From: Trema orientale | Lineage: Eukaryota; Streptophyta; Magnoliopsida; Rosales; Cannabaceae | Length of the DNA stretch: 64,000 nt | Assembly (NCBI GenBank): GCA_002914845.1 | Contig: JXTC01000130.1 | Coordinates: forward strand, 386,922 to 450,921 | Direction: 5' to 3' | In this document: in pieces, positions 26,395 to 39,338 of the stretch | Layout: each line of letters opens with the position of its first letter | Numbering within the stretch: position 1 is the stretch's first letter | Program-made: the position numbers and the translations under genes | Notes under the pieces: generated by a model | The model's input: only the letters and a program-made list of their open reading frames with translations | Told to the model about the DNA's origin: nothing | The model's database searches: none

Positions 26395-28271
26395 TTTGGT
26401 ATCAGAGTAAGGTTAAACACCTCTGCCTTGTGTTTTTCCATTTTCTGCAAAAATGCCCGAAAATAAGTTTTGATTTGTAATTTTCTTTTGGGAATTTTTG
26501 ATGAAAAAATGAGGTTAGAAATCATTAGGTAATTGATTTTCTAATAATTCTGTGATTTCAAACGTTAAACCGGGTCCGAAACGGGTCGAACCGGGTCAAA
26601 AGACCCGNGTTTTTTGTGAAAATTTACCATAATTTCAATACTTTGTGTCAATTTCATAAATATTTGTGTTTAATAATAATATTCTTTTCTTTAGTATTTA
26701 ATGAATATTATTTTGTGAAACTTAATATTTATTTATGAAATTTTTATATTGGCATATTTATAAAAAAATTCAATTCTGAGTATTTTATGTGCCTAAATTT
26801 ATGAATATGTGTGTATAATTTTGTTATATGCATACAATATTTGTTTAAGTTATTTAGCACATAAATAATTATTTGTTGAGAATTTTTTTATCATGTTGCT
26901 TAAATTGAGTTATTCATTTAAATATGCAAGTATTTTTCATGCTTATGGAATTGTATTATTTTATGTATATAATCATATTAGTGCATAATATTATGTTTTA
27001 ATTATGCAATTTATGTTTATGAAAATTTTGTTTTACAAATTTTAACATATCCTTTAGTTTAGATATTGTTAGAATTTGTGGAATTTAGGTTTATTCTCAT
27101 AAAACTTGATTTTATACATAAAACTTTAGTAAAGTGCCTATTTTTAGCACTTGAAGACTTGTAAAATGTTCACTAAATAAATTTAGATAATTATTTAGAT
27201 GAACAATTAGGTTATGAATAATTCACAAACAATTATGTGGTTGACATGAGAAAGCATGAGCTAAGGAAGTTCCACACAAACTAGTTCTGAATAAGCCATA
27301 ATGCCACTAGTTTCCCTGGGAACGCTACTCTGTCTAGGAATTGGTTTTTAATGAGGCAATGCCCGACCAATATCCTGGGAGTATTCTTGGTAAATGCTTA
27401 TCACGATGCTGTATAATTGTTCTTAGGCATTAAGTAGAGCCTAGAACACAATAAAATAAATGTCTTGTGATCAATATAATTTTAGTTAATTAAAGAGTAG
27501 CCACAACATTTTTAATTAATTAAAAATTATATATTAAGTTTAAGATCACATGAAGAATACGACATAAAATTGTAATTAATTATACTTAATATAATAAAGT
27601 TTATCCCACAGGAAATTTTATTATATTTATATAATTAACTAGGATAAAATACCATATTATTTTCATAATTTACCCACAGGAATTATGAATTAGTACATAA
27701 TCTGGTAGTTTTGTCATTGAGGATAGAATATCAAATTATTTAGAAAGTACTCATTAAGTAAATAATTTGACATTTCTATCATAAAGAAAAGATAATCTAT
27801 AACAATTTAGCCCACAGGCAATTTTTATTAGATATAGTTTAATGCATGTATTACATTGGTAACACATGCAATGAAGTTTTGTAGGCCTCAAAACTCTAAA
27901 ATAAGTCTTCTGAACTTTTTTACAGTATCTCAACCTGCTAGTTACACTGATATGTATCTAGAAATTCCAGAACTTAGGGGTGACAACTATAAGGTATGGA
28001 AAGAAAGGATTCTCCTTCATTTGGGGTGGATGGACATAGATTATGCTATAAGGAAAGAAGAACCACCTGTAGTAACTGACAATAGCACTCCTGGTGAAGT
28101 TGCGCTATATGAGCGATGGGAGAGGTCCAATCGGCTCAGCGTAATGTTCATAAAGACCAAAATTACTGCTAGTATTAGGGGTTCTGTCGAACAGTATGAC
28201 AAAGTCCGAGACTTGCTGAAAGCAATTGACGAACAGTTCGTCACTTCAGAAAAAGCTTTGGCAAGCACCCT

Positions 28272-29244
28272 NNNNNNNNNNNNNNNNNNNNNNNNNNNNN
28301 NNNNNNNNNNNNNNNNNNNNNNNNNNNNNNNNNNNNNNNNNNNNNNNNNNNNNNNNNNNNNNNNNNNNNNNNNNNNNNNNNNNNNNNNNNNNNNNNNNNN
28401 NNNNNNNNNNNNNNNNNNNNNNNNNNNNNNNNNNNNNNNNNNNNNNNNNNNNNNNNNNNNNNNNNNNNNNNNNNNNNNNNNNNNNNNNNNNNNNNNNNNN
28501 NNNNNNNNNNNNNNNNNNNNNNNNNNNNNNNNNNNNNNNNNNNNNNNNNNNNNNNNNNNNNNNNNNNNNNNNNNNNNNNNNNNNNNNNNNNNNNNNNNNN
28601 NNNNNNNNNNNNNNNNNNNNNNNNNNNNNNNNNNNNNNNNNNNNNNNNNNNNNNNNNNNNNNNNNNNNNNNNNNNNNNNNNNNNNNNNNNNNNNNNNNNN
28701 NNNNNNNNNNNNNNNNNNNNNNNNNNNNNNNNNNNNNNNNNNNNNNNNNNNNNNNNNNNNNNNNNNNNNNNNNNNNNNNNNNNNNNNNNNNNNNNNNNNN
28801 NNNNNNNNNNNNNNNNNNNNNNNNNNNNNNNNNNNNNNNNNNNNNNNNNNNNNNNNNNNNNNNNNNNNNNNNNNNNNNNNNNNNNNNNNNNNNNNNNNNN
28901 NNNNNNNNNNNNNNNNNNNNNNNNNNNNNNNNNNNNNNNNNNNNNNNNNNNNNNNNNNNNNNNNNNNNNNNNNNNNNNNNNNNNNNNNNNNNNNNNNNNN
29001 NNNNNNNNNNNNNNNNNNNNNNNNNNNNNNNNNNNNNNNNNNNNNNNNNNNNNNNNNNNNNNNNNNNNNNNNNNNNNNNNNNNNNNNNNNNNNNNNNNNN
29101 NNNNNNNNNNNNNNNNNNNNNNNNNNNNNNNNNNNNNNNNNNNNNNNNNNNNNNNNNNNNNNNNNNNNNNNNNNNNNNNNNNNNNNNNNNNNNNNNNNNN
29201 NNNNNNNNNNNNNNNNNNNNNNNNNNNNNNNNNNNNNNNNNNNN
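28272..29244. other. Assembly gap (973 N)
   Basis: This is unresolved sequence inside the second copia element, between gag and GAG-pre-integrase. No frame crossing it can be trusted. Confidence 0.99.
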
Positions 29245-32200
29245 TTGGAAGTGAAATTTTATCTGATGGTCTATATCGTATTTATTTACAAAATGAAGCC
29301 ACTAATAGTTCTTTGCATGTTCACACTGGTACTAAGAGGTGTAATATTAATGAGGACTCTTCTATGTTATGGCATCGGAGATTAGGTCATATCTCCATAG
29401 ATAGGATTAAGCCGATTAGTAAATGACGGAGTACTTAGTACTCTAGATTATACTGATTTTGAGATTTGTGTGGATTGCATTAAGGGTAAGCAAACAAACA
29501 AATCTAAGAAGAATGCCAATAGGAGTTCGAACATATTGGAAATCATACATAAGGATATCTGTTGTTCAGACACAGATATGCCTGGTCAGAAATATTTCAT
29601 CACTTTTATTGATGACTACTCACGATACATGTATGTGTACTTACTTCATAACAAGCATGAAGCATTGAATGCCTTCAAAGTCTTTAAGGCTGAAGTTGAG
29701 AACCAATGTAAGAAACAAATCAAAATAGTGAGGTCAGATAGAGGTGGTGAATATTATGGTAGATACACTGAGAATGGACAGGCACCAGGTCCTTTTGCTA
29801 AGTTTCTTCAGGAACATGGGATTGTAGCTCAGCACACTTTACCTGGTTCTCCAGATCAGAATGGTGTTGCCGAAAGAAGAAACCGAACACTCATGGACAT
29901 AGTGCACAGTATGCTTAGCAATTCCAATCTTCCTAAATTTTTGTGGGTTGAAGCACTAAAGACGGCTGCGTATATATTAAACTGTGTTCCAACTAAGGCT
30001 ATCCCAAAGACACTTTTTGAATTGTGGAAAGGTTGGAAACCGAGTTTGCGACATATGCGTGTTTGGGGTTGTCCGTCTGAAGTGAGGAAATATAACCCAC
30101 ATGAAAAGAAGTTGGACCCAAGGACAATTAGTGGCTTTTTCATTGGCTACGCTGAAACGTCTAAGAGTTATAAGTTTTATTGTCCATCTCATTCTACTAG
30201 GATTGTGGAATCAAGAAACTCAAAGTTTCTTGAAAATGACATGATCAGTGGGAGGGATCGATTCAGGGATTTAATTCCTGCTCCTGATCATACAGAAACT
30301 CAACCTTCCACATCATCAGAAAGATTGGTGATAGTTCATAGCACACCACAAGTTCAAGTTGATATTGAACAACCAATCGCTGAAAATCCACAACTTGCTG
30401 AAAATCTTCCAGTAGATCAACTAGTTCAGGACTTACCTCAAGATCATGAAGAAATAGTTGAATCACAAGCTCCTCAGGGAGAAAGTGTCCCAACTTTAAA
30501 GAGATCTACTCGTGAAAGAAGATCGGCAATTCCTAGTGATTACATAGTGTATCTACAAGAATCTGATATTGGAGCCGAAAATGATCCTGAAACATTTTCA
30601 CAAGCCATGAGTTGCCAAGAATCTATTTTATGGCTTGATGCCATGAAAGATGAAATGAATTCCATGAAGAGCAACGAAGTCTGGGATCTTGTAGAGTTGC
30701 CTAATGGGGCGAAGGCCATTGGCTGTAAATGGGTCTTTAAGACTAAAAGAGACTCATTAGGCAACATTGAAAGATATAAAGCAAGACTTGTTGCTAAGGG
30801 ATTCACACAAAAGGAAGGAATCGATTACACAGAGACTTTTTCTCCTGTATCTAAGAAAGATTCTCTTCGTATAATTTTGGCATCGGTTGCACATTTCGAC
30901 CTTGAGTTGCAACAAATGGATGTGAAAACAGCATTTCTTAACGGTGATCTAGAAGAGGAGGTGTACATGAAACAACATGAAGGTTAGTGAAGGTGAGCAT
31001 TTGGTTTACAAGCTTAAGAAATCCATATATGGTTTAAAACAAGCCTCCCGTCAATGGTATTTCAAATTCCATGGAGTAATTTCATCATTTGGTTTTGTTG
31101 AAAACTCCATAGATCAATGTATATACCAGAAGGTCAGTGGGAGTAAAATTTATTTTCTTGTTTTATACGTGGATGATATTTTACTTGTAACTAATGATAA
31201 GGGCATGCTACACGAGGTAAAACAATTCCTCTCTAAAAACTTTGATATGAAAGATATGGGTGAGGCATCTTATGTTATAGGCATAAAGATCCATAGGGAT
31301 AGATCTCGTGGTGTCTTAGGACTATCACAAGAAACCTATATCAACAAAGTTTTGGAGAGATTTCGGATGAAGGATTGTTCACCAAGTGTTGCTCCTATTG
31401 TGAAAGGAGATAAATTCAATTTAAACCAATGCCCGAAGAATGAGTTAGAGAAGGAATCTATGAAAAATATTCCATATGCTTCTGCAGTTGGAAGCCTTAT
31501 GTATGCTCAGGTCTGTACAAGACCTGACATTGCATTTGCAGTTGGAATGTTAGGGCGATATCAAAGTAACCCAGGTATGGACTACTGGAGAGCTGCAAAG
31601 AAAGTCATGAGGTATCTCCAAGGAACTAAAACTTACATGCTTATATATAGACAGACGGACAACTTGGATGTGGTTGACTATTCGGACGCAGACTTTGCTG
31701 GCTGTGTTGATTCTCGCAAATCAACGTCTGGGTACATTTTTATTATGGCCGGTGGAACTGTTTCATGGAGAAGTGTCAAACAGACTTTGATTTCTATTTC
31801 TACTATAGAAGCCGAGTTCGTCTCCTGTTTTGAGGCTTCTACACAAGGTGTATAGCTTAAGAGTTTCATTTCTAGGCTTAGAATTATGGATTCTATTTCT
31901 AGACCATTAAGAATTTTCTGTGACAACTCAGCTGCCGTGTTCTTAGCTAAGAATAATAAAAGTGGAAGTCGAAATAAACATATCGACATTAAGTACTTAG
32001 CTATTAGAGAACATGTTAAGGAAAAGAAAGTGGTCATTGAGCATATTAGCACTGAGTTGATGATTGCTGATCCTTTGACTAAAGGCATGCCACCGTTTAA
32101 ATTCAAGGATCATGTAGACAGAATGGGACTTGTTTCCTCTTTATAATTGTATATACATTTAGTTTATTAAAGAAACTCTTATGCATTCAGTTATTTTCTC

Positions 32201-32423
32201 ATTTACATGTGCACTTAACTTGAGAAAATGCGATTTATTCTGGACCTAGAATAAACATAAGGTTTATTCATTAAGTTTTGTTACCACATTAAGAATTTGG
32301 GAAGCAAAATGCATTGTAATACATAGATGTTAGTACTCGCGTTTTTGGGGACTTTACGCTATGATTCATGTACTTTGTTACTCAAAGAGATTTTTTGGTT
32401 AATGTTTGCACCAAGTGGGAGAA

Positions 32424-32853
32424 TGTAACGTTTTAACGTTTACAAAGTGGTGCAACGGTTGAAAACCACTGAATGGCTAAGTGGTGCACCGGTTCGTCAA
32501 AGTGGTGCAACGGTTGAAAACCACTGAATGGCTAAGTGGTGCACCGGTTCGTCAAAGTGGTGCAACAGTTGAAAAACACTGAATGGCTAAGTGGTGCAAC
32601 GGTTCGTTCACCAGTTACGAACCGAAAAGGTTCTTGATGGGAGAACCTCTATAAATAGTTACTTGGGTCCTCTCACTGCTTTATTGATATAGAATTATTC
32701 CATCAAATACAGAAAGCAAGTATGAGAAACGTGTAAAGAAAAGCTTCCGCTTAGTTTCCTCTATTTTTGGGCAATGGCTGGAGGTATGCATTTTCTTTGT
32801 TTTTATATTTCAATGATATTAGAAACATATTCAGATCATTGTTTATGCTAACA
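32424..32853 (+). repeat. 3' LTR of the second copia element (430 bp)
   Basis: It begins TGTAAC and ends AACA, followed by the target duplication TATGT. It is longer than its partner because a 55-bp unit near its start is present three times, at 32444-32498, 32499-32553 and 32554-32608. The rest aligns with the 5' LTR with about ten differences. Confidence 0.93.
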
Positions 32854-33192
32854 TATGTAACCCTCCTCAAAAAACGGCTCCCATATATAGAAATTACTAT
32901 AATTAAAATGTGCAACTCGTACCGATCTTAAGCTCCAAAAGTAATGCATTATAGGAGTAATAATGACAACAAGTAGTACATGCCTCTACTTAGAAAGAAC
33001 ACAACTTAAAAACACAATCAATTGTGTAATAATTTCCACCTCAACGCCATTAAATACATTAAAAATAAAAAAACCTAGCACACTAATATTCAATCTACTG
33101 AAAAAAAAAATAAATAAAGAAAATCAAGAACCAGAATCACATCATCCTCTGCCGATAAAAGAAAACAAGTTGAAATTAGATATTATAGCTAA
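32854..33192. other. Short intergenic stretch
   Basis: This is AT-rich sequence between the copia 3' end and the stop codon of the minus-strand dioxygenase-like gene. It probably contains that gene's 3' UTR. No other feature is seen. Confidence 0.5.
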
Positions 33193-35205
33193 TTAAGTGA
33201 TTATTCGGTACCTATCAAGAGGATCTTTGAAGTGGAGGCGCTCATGGTAGACTCTCCACGCATAATCTTCAAAAGAGAAAGAGTTGAACACCCTCTTTTC
33301 TTCTTCTTCTTCATCATCATCATCAGCTAATTCTTCTTCTTCTTCATTAATATTCTTAATAACGTCCTCACTTGTAGTAGTTTGTTTGGGGATCATCACA
33401 AGGGGAGAAACTCTACTATCTAGAGGAAGAGTCACTAACACCGAAATTGATACGGAGCGTGACTTTTTATTGTTGTTCATGCCTTCCCCTGAACTTCCAA
33501 CTGCTCTTCCTCTCACTTTCTTCAACTTTCCATTGCTCCATACCTATTTACATATACATACACGATTCATTGTCACGATATTTCTTTATAAATTTATGAC
33601 TTGAATGATACGACTTTATGTGAGATATTAACTACTACCCAATTATATAATGTCACATTAATCAAAGCATTTTCTAGATAATTTCTTAAAATATAGAATA
33701 ATGTTATGGGTAGTAGGCACCGTGTCCAACACTGCATGATGTGTTGGTGGCTAATCATAATTATAATTCAAGTGTGATCATATGAGATCAATTTAATAAT
33801 TAGAATCATCGCAAACAGACGTTATTGTGTGCTGGACGTCGCCTGCTCTAAAATCATTCAGTAACAAACAAATATATTATTGTGGTCAGACACGTTATTG
33901 TGGTGCTGGACACCGCCTGCTCTAAAATCATCCAGTAACAAATAAATATATTATTGTGGTAAGACATCTTATTGTGGTGCAATAACAAACAAATATATTA
34001 TTGTGGTAAGACATCTTATTGTGGTGCAGTGTGTCTGCTATAAAATATAAGTGTAGCTTTATTATTATTATTATTGTTATTATTATTATTTTTTCGGTGA
34101 GTAATACTACCGCTATGTGTTTGACAAGTCTTGTATAAGTCCGGAGCCGAAATATAAATTGCTGTCTATATAATTAATTTCTTCAACTTATTGGGGGAAA
34201 GATCAATTATTTCATTCAATATACATGTAATAGAGGAAGCTAATGAAATAGGAATAAATTTTTTTTTTATTTTATTGAATTAAAAGTGGAACTACCCTCT
34301 GTGGTACTAACTTGTAATATTTATTCGAGTGAAAATGCTAAATGGTGATTGAAAAGTAAATTAGAAATTAAATTAAAACTTACTTGAGCAATGTCGCCTA
34401 TGGTAACCAAAACAGAGTCCACCTGGGGCAGCACCGACACCCAACCCGAATCCGCCAGCATCGAGTACTTCCTGCTCCGTATTTGATACTGTAACCCGAC
34501 TATATACGGGTAAAACCCGCCCGACGTCATCGATCTTTTTCCCGGTTGATCCTCTGATATCCACGTCAGCGTACAAAACCGGGCCGGGTCATCCTTCTCA
34601 AGCGGATTCTCAAACCCGAGTGACCCCGAAATCAACCCGACGATCCTCAACCCGACTTGCTCCAGAGCCCGAGTCAACTCGAGCAGCGAGGCCAGCTCCA
34701 ACTCGGTCGACTCAGCCGAACACGACGAGTCAAGACAGAACGACTCGCCGAGCCCGTCTCCTTCTTCGTCGCGATCCTCTGCTTCGTATCCCAGGGGCCA
34801 GTTTTTGGGGAAGTACGATTCCTTTTTCTCTCTGGGAAGGTCGAAAAGAGAGAGCGCTTCCGACTCGGCCGAGTTGGCGAGTTGGGATGGGACTGAGTGG
34901 TTGGCGAGTTGGAAGAAGCCGAGTTGGGATGAGGAAGAGAGGAGATCATGTAGATTGATATTATTGGCTGAGCCAGCTTCGTCGGGGAACGAGACTAGGG
35001 GAGGACACGTGGCCGTAGAGGAGCCGGCGGGCCGAGTCGGGAGAGAGAGAGCCGGCGGGAGCCGGTGGAGGAGCCGGGATAAGGCGTCGGCGGCGTCGAC
35101 GCTGGACAAGAGGTTGTTGGGTTGAGCCGAGGGAGTCGGCGGCGGCGCTGAGGTGGCGCCGCCGTAAAAGGTCGGAAGCTGTTGCTTTTGAGTGGAGGAG
35201 GCCAT
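33193..35205 (-). CDS. 2-oxoglutarate/Fe(II) dioxygenase-like protein lacking the iron-binding triad
   Basis: Two exons, 35205-34384 and 33543-33193, join in phase 0 to give 390 residues. The order of parts follows plant 2OG dioxygenases: an N-terminal DIOX_N-like part with GFFQLANHSVP (about residue 90), a jelly-roll part with DSGWVSVLPQVDSVLVTIGD, then VWSNGKLKKV and a C-terminal YAWRVYHERL...DPLDRYRI. The usual HxD position reads GGFYPY (about 229-234), and the distal His of the NGxxxSVxHRV motif reads NGKLKKVRGR (about 278-287). The RxS motif is not exact either. The iron and 2OG ligands therefore appear absent, and a non-catalytic role or a very different active site is implied. A strongly acidic stretch (ELADDDDEEEEE) lies near residue 350. 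Codons and splice sites look healthy, so it is unlikely to be a pseudogene. The exact subfamily is unknown to me. Confidence 0.8.
33817..34032. repeat. Degenerate tandem repeat in the intron of the dioxygenase-like gene
   Basis: About four partial copies of a unit containing GTTATTGTGGTGCTGGAC and ACAAATATATTATTGTGGT follow one another, with unit lengths of about 72, 74 and 47 bp. The intron is 33544-34383. The repeat is non-coding. Confidence 0.75.
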
Positions 35206-37034
35206 GTTATGAATAAGGGTCGTGATGATCAAAATTATATGATGTCTATCTTTTGAGTATGAAGATTATTTAGACATATAAGTACTTTTTTTTAATAATA
35301 AGATAGAGAAGTACTTGTGCTAGCTTATGTTAATTAATATTATTATAATTATATATTTGACATCATTTTTGAAAATAAGAAGGGGTTAAGCACTATTTTA
35401 GGTTTTACATATATACTTGTTCCAGTGGTGGCTCTAGAGTTATTTATTTTTTTCGGAGCACGGGCACGTGTGGAATTATAAAAATGAAATTAATGGACGT
35501 AAAACCTAAAAGCTATGAAATGAGTCATTAACTCAAAAAATAAAAATACAATCAAGGATGTGGATAAATTAATGACATGCATAAAAATGGGGGAGTTATG
35601 TCTTATAAATGAGTTGTGTGGGACATGACTTACCTAATTTAACAAGTAACAACTATGTACTATATTCTTGTTTTTGGCATGATCATTAAATTAAAAGGAG
35701 TAAGGAGAATTTCATTATAAAACACTCGAAACAACTATTTGGGAATTTGTTTACTAGTGTAACAATAACAAAAAACTTTACAGTAAGGTATTTCTTGCGC
35801 ACAGAGACGCAGATTGAGTGCTGGTAACTGGTTAGATTATGATTTTATATGCATGAATGTTTGTCCTCTATATGAGATAATGTAGATCCTATATCTTGTT
35901 TTCACTTTGGCCAAATAAAAAAAGGTATCCTATGTTTTCAAACCATTTATGATGTCAACTACTCGCTATAATGTATCCAATAATAGACTCTGGGTTTTCC
36001 AAGTTCGGAGTTATAATTAGAAATGTTACACTTTAATTTAATTACAATGTATATGTAGAAATAACTTGGAAAAAAAAAAGGAAAAAAAAAAAAGAAAGAT
36101 TCAAAGAAGTGACTGGACTGGTGTAGTATATCATGTGCTATAATATTCAATATATGTTTTTCCTTGCTCTCATTTTTTAAAGTGCCACTTAAAATTTAAA
36201 GTTAAATTATTTTTTTCACGATAATTAGTTTTAATTTCCTTAAACATATAATTATTAATAGTGAGGGATAAGAAAATAATAATATTTTCCAGGCCTTGTC
36301 TGCATATTCAGCAAACCCACGTTAGCGCCACTTTGTTTTTTTTAAGTGTGAATTTTTATTTGTGAAGTAACCAAAATATTCGTCAACTTTTTGCAGCTAT
36401 AATGGCAGTCTGCTGCCTTGTTGTGAGGAAAGTTGTGCCTCTCGTGGTAGCAGGTTGCACGGGTGCATGCAGTACTAGTATTTAATAATAATTATGTTAA
36501 TCTTCCGACGAAAAAAAAAATTATAACACATAAAATGAAAATATTTTAAGTGCTGAAAAAATATAATGCTGCTGATCTAATATATTTCCTAATATTATTA
36601 TATATAATTTTTTTTATTTGGTTTTACTGATAAGATTAACTACATATATATGGCATGCATATATGTTCCTTTTAACGTTTGTGAAACAAAAACTGATGTA
36701 TGCGTGTATATATATGTACTTGCAAATGGGGTTGAAATATATGTATAAATATAATCATGGTTAGAGTTATAACGGGGGAAAAAAGTTGATGCAATGAGTA
36801 GTGGGAAAAAAAAGAAGAAAGAAAACAACAGCACGTATATGGTTCTGTCGGACAATAATAAAACAAATGACGCTCCTTTGAATATATGTAGCTAATTATG
36901 TGCCATACATATAACTTGGCAAGAGATGATGCCCCATTCCCAGGAAAAGTGAGTGCTTTACTTAATTAATTGCTATTTATTATCTATAACTTTTGACTTG
37001 TTTTGCTTTATGTATATCTAAAAGACATTGTTAT
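35206..37034. other. Intergenic, no gene seen
   Basis: The first few hundred bases are the promoter side of the dioxygenase-like gene. The rest is AT-rich, with short homopolymer and TA tracts and no supported frame. Confidence 0.55.
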
Positions 37035-37160
37035 CATCCGGAGTTTATTAAGTGTTGGGTTGGGTTAGGAGTTCAAATTTTGGTAGAGTGTGTGTTATTT
37101 TTATTTAAATTTATAGTAAGTAGTAGTCATTAGTTAAGCTCTATTTAAAAAAAAAAAAAA
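37035..37160 (+). mobile_element. tRNA-derived SINE, 5'-truncated or diverged copy
   Basis: It contains a B-box-like GAGTTCAAATTT, then a body reading TTTAAATTTATAGTAAGTAG and GTCATTAGTTAAGC, and ends in a run of A. The body matches the complement of 42733-42900, which has clearer A and B boxes. The copy is non-autonomous and LINE-dependent. Confidence 0.65.
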
Positions 37161-37630
37161 TAGTTATCATCTGATTTTACCAAGTGTTGGGCAATAGATA
37201 TTACAAGAATTTGAATAAAAAAAGAAAAGGAAGAAAAAGGAAGAAAAGAAAAAGTTTGCAAGCCCTAGAAGAAACCGCCAAACGGGATGCCCGTTCTCTG
37301 CATGCACAATACAAATTATTTAGAGGGAAACTGCTAGCTTTAGCCAGTCATTGTCATCATGACTCGGTCAGAGTTGGAATACCCTTATCAATAAAATGCT
37401 GATAATTATTTAATTAAAAAAAATGCTGATAATTATTTCAATTGGTTAGGCTTAATTTTGAAACAATTAATTAGCAACTAGATTAGCTAGACGACATAAT
37501 AGCAAATATATATTGGTTTATTTTAATTTATGAGTGAAGCACGATATGCATACCATACGTAACACACACAAATATATACGTATGTATATACGATCACGGG
37601 GATTTCTTTCTTAAAATATGATCACATATA
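37161..37630. other. Intergenic, no gene seen
   Basis: The words just after the SINE (GTTATCATCTG...AAGTGTTGGG) echo those just before it (about 37030). They could be a long, diverged duplication. Otherwise the sequence is AT-rich without features. Confidence 0.4.
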
Positions 37631-38642
37631 TCTACCTATCTATATCTATATCTATAGTAAACTTGAAGCAGAGAGAAATAAAGATCAGTATTTAATTTTT
37701 AAATTTTTTAGAATTTTTTTTTAATTTAGCTGTTATTTTTTAATGATATAATTAGTTTTATTATTATTATTTTTATGCTATGATTGATTGTAATATATAT
37801 ATTATATAATATTGTATTTAATTTAATATTAATGATACCTTATATTAAATTTAGTTCATCGAATAATAATTGTGCTATATTCATCTCATTAAATGTAGAG
37901 ATAAATATATTCTTTAATATTTTATATAATATTATATTTAATTTAATAGTAATGATAATCTATATTAAATTTAGTTCATCAAACAAATAGTTATGTTATA
38001 TTCGTCTAGTCAAAATAAATATAAAAATAAATACATTCTTTAATGTTTTAATACATTGAACCTAACTATAAATTAAAAAATATATGCAATATTAATACCA
38101 ACTAGCACAAAGTGTGGTATAACAACTAGTATATATATTAAGCCTGAAGCAGAGAAAAAGTGAAAAAAAAATGTGATAGCTTTTCTGATCAGTATTCTAT
38201 TTTTAAAATTTTTAGAAAATTACTAATTTAACTCTTATTTTTTTCGTGATATGATTGGTCCTATTATTATTTTTTTATGCTATGACTGATTGTAATATAT
38301 ATGTATTATATAATATTATATTTAATTTAATATTAATGATACCTTATATTAAATTTAGTTTATCGAACAAAAAATTGTGTTAGATTCGTCTCATTAAAGT
38401 AAATGTATAAATAAATATATTCTTTAATGTTTTAGATAATATTATATTTAATTTAATATTAATGATACTTTATATCAAATTTAGCTTATCGAACAAATAG
38501 TTGTATTACATTCGTCTCATAAAAATAAATGTAGAGACAAATACATTTTTTAGTGTTGTAATACATTGAATCTAACTATAAATTAAGCTTAATGTATGCA
38601 ATATTAATACCAACTCACTGCAAAGTGCTGTATAACAACTAG
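37631..38642 (+). mobile_element. Pair of tandem Helitron-like non-autonomous elements
   Basis: Two units of about 480-500 bp follow one another. Shared blocks include CTTGAAGCAGAGA or CCTGAAGCAGAGA near the start, AATATTAATGATACCTTATA inside, and the end TATAACAACTAG at 38129 and 38642. The ends have the Helitron pattern: a small GC hairpin (GCACAAAGTGTG, TGCAAAGTGC) about 12 bases before CTAG, followed by T. A TC-type 5' end is plausible near 37631-37652 but is not sharply defined. No RepHel frame is present. Confidence 0.6.
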
Positions 38643-39338
38643 TTTAATAATATAGTCAAACAATTTTTTGAACTAATAGCAAATAAGAAATTAATAAACT
38701 GAATTTGGATTTTAGTGGCCACTTTATAATATTATAATTAATTAATTAATTATCATTATTAATATCAGTATTATTGTTTCCACAAGCATCGATTTCTATA
38801 AAGGAAATTGATCAATTATGATAATGTGAATTTGCATTTTGTTTTTTTTACCAATAAACAGCTTCATATTTACAACTTCTTTCGTGATGCAAAAAAGAAA
38901 TAAAGAGGAATTTTTTTTATTTTTTTTTATTTTGGTAAATACCTTCACAATTCGCATCCTCATGCGTTCGCCTTTGGCCCAAAGCATAACCCCAGGCCCA
39001 CAAAGAAATGACCCCTCGGGGAAGTACCGTAGTAGAGTAGACCCAAACAATGTCTCTTCCCTCTTGTGGGTCCCACTCTTTCCCTTGAAGAAAGTTGCCG
39101 TTTGATCGAAGCAAAGCTACCCGCCATATCAAACGGTCAATAGGCACCCCAAACACTCGCATCACCGACCCAAAAAAAAAAACACAGACAATTCCCAAAA
39201 AAAAAAAGAAGTATCGCTATCAGTAACATCAAATCTGATCAATCGTCGTTTTCGTCCTCACCATTCCTGAACGAACATAACCAGAAAAAAGAAGAAGAAG
39301 AAACCTAATACCTCATCGATCGTTGATTTGCCCTAATA
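38643..39338 (+). promoter_or_regulatory. Upstream region and 5' leader of the tomosyn gene
   Basis: The last 400 bases are less AT-rich than the surroundings and carry A-rich and GAAGAAGAA leader-like sequence just before the ATG at 39339. I could not place a TATA box or transcription start. Nothing else is seen. Confidence 0.45.

Larger units (their letters stand above)
26076..32853 (+). mobile_element. Ty1/copia LTR retrotransposon (fossil), with assembly gap
   Basis: This copia element spans 6,778 bp as assembled, with 5-bp target duplications TATGT at 26071-26075 and 32854-32858. The 5' LTR is 26076-26394. The primer-binding site TGGTATCAGAG starts at 26397. An AT-rich leader of about 1.5 kb follows. 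Gag starts about 27930 and runs into a gap of 973 N (28272-29244). GAG-pre-integrase lies about 29340-29480, integrase about 29480-30250, reverse transcriptase with YVDD about 30600-31550, and RNase H about 31650-32140. The polypurine tract AAGTGGGAGAA ends at 32423 and the 3' LTR is 32424-32853. It carries at least a few breaks, and part is hidden by the gap. Outside the repeat expansion the LTRs differ by about 3-4%, suggesting roughly 1-3 million years. Lineage within copia was not assigned. Confidence 0.95.

Noticed and set aside
27856-29385. Single long open frame spanning the 28.3-29.2-kb gap
   Set aside because: Most of it is N. Only the gag-like start is real sequence, and it belongs to the copia fossil.
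34620-35125. Overlapping plus-strand open frames opposite the dioxygenase-like exon 1
   Set aside because: They are Arg/Ser-rich antisense frames created by the GC-rich exon; no domain or splice context supports them.
35423-35470. Possible hAT left end (CAGTGGTGGCTCTAGAG)
   Set aside because: It resembles the Tip100-like terminus, but I found no matching right end or target duplication nearby.
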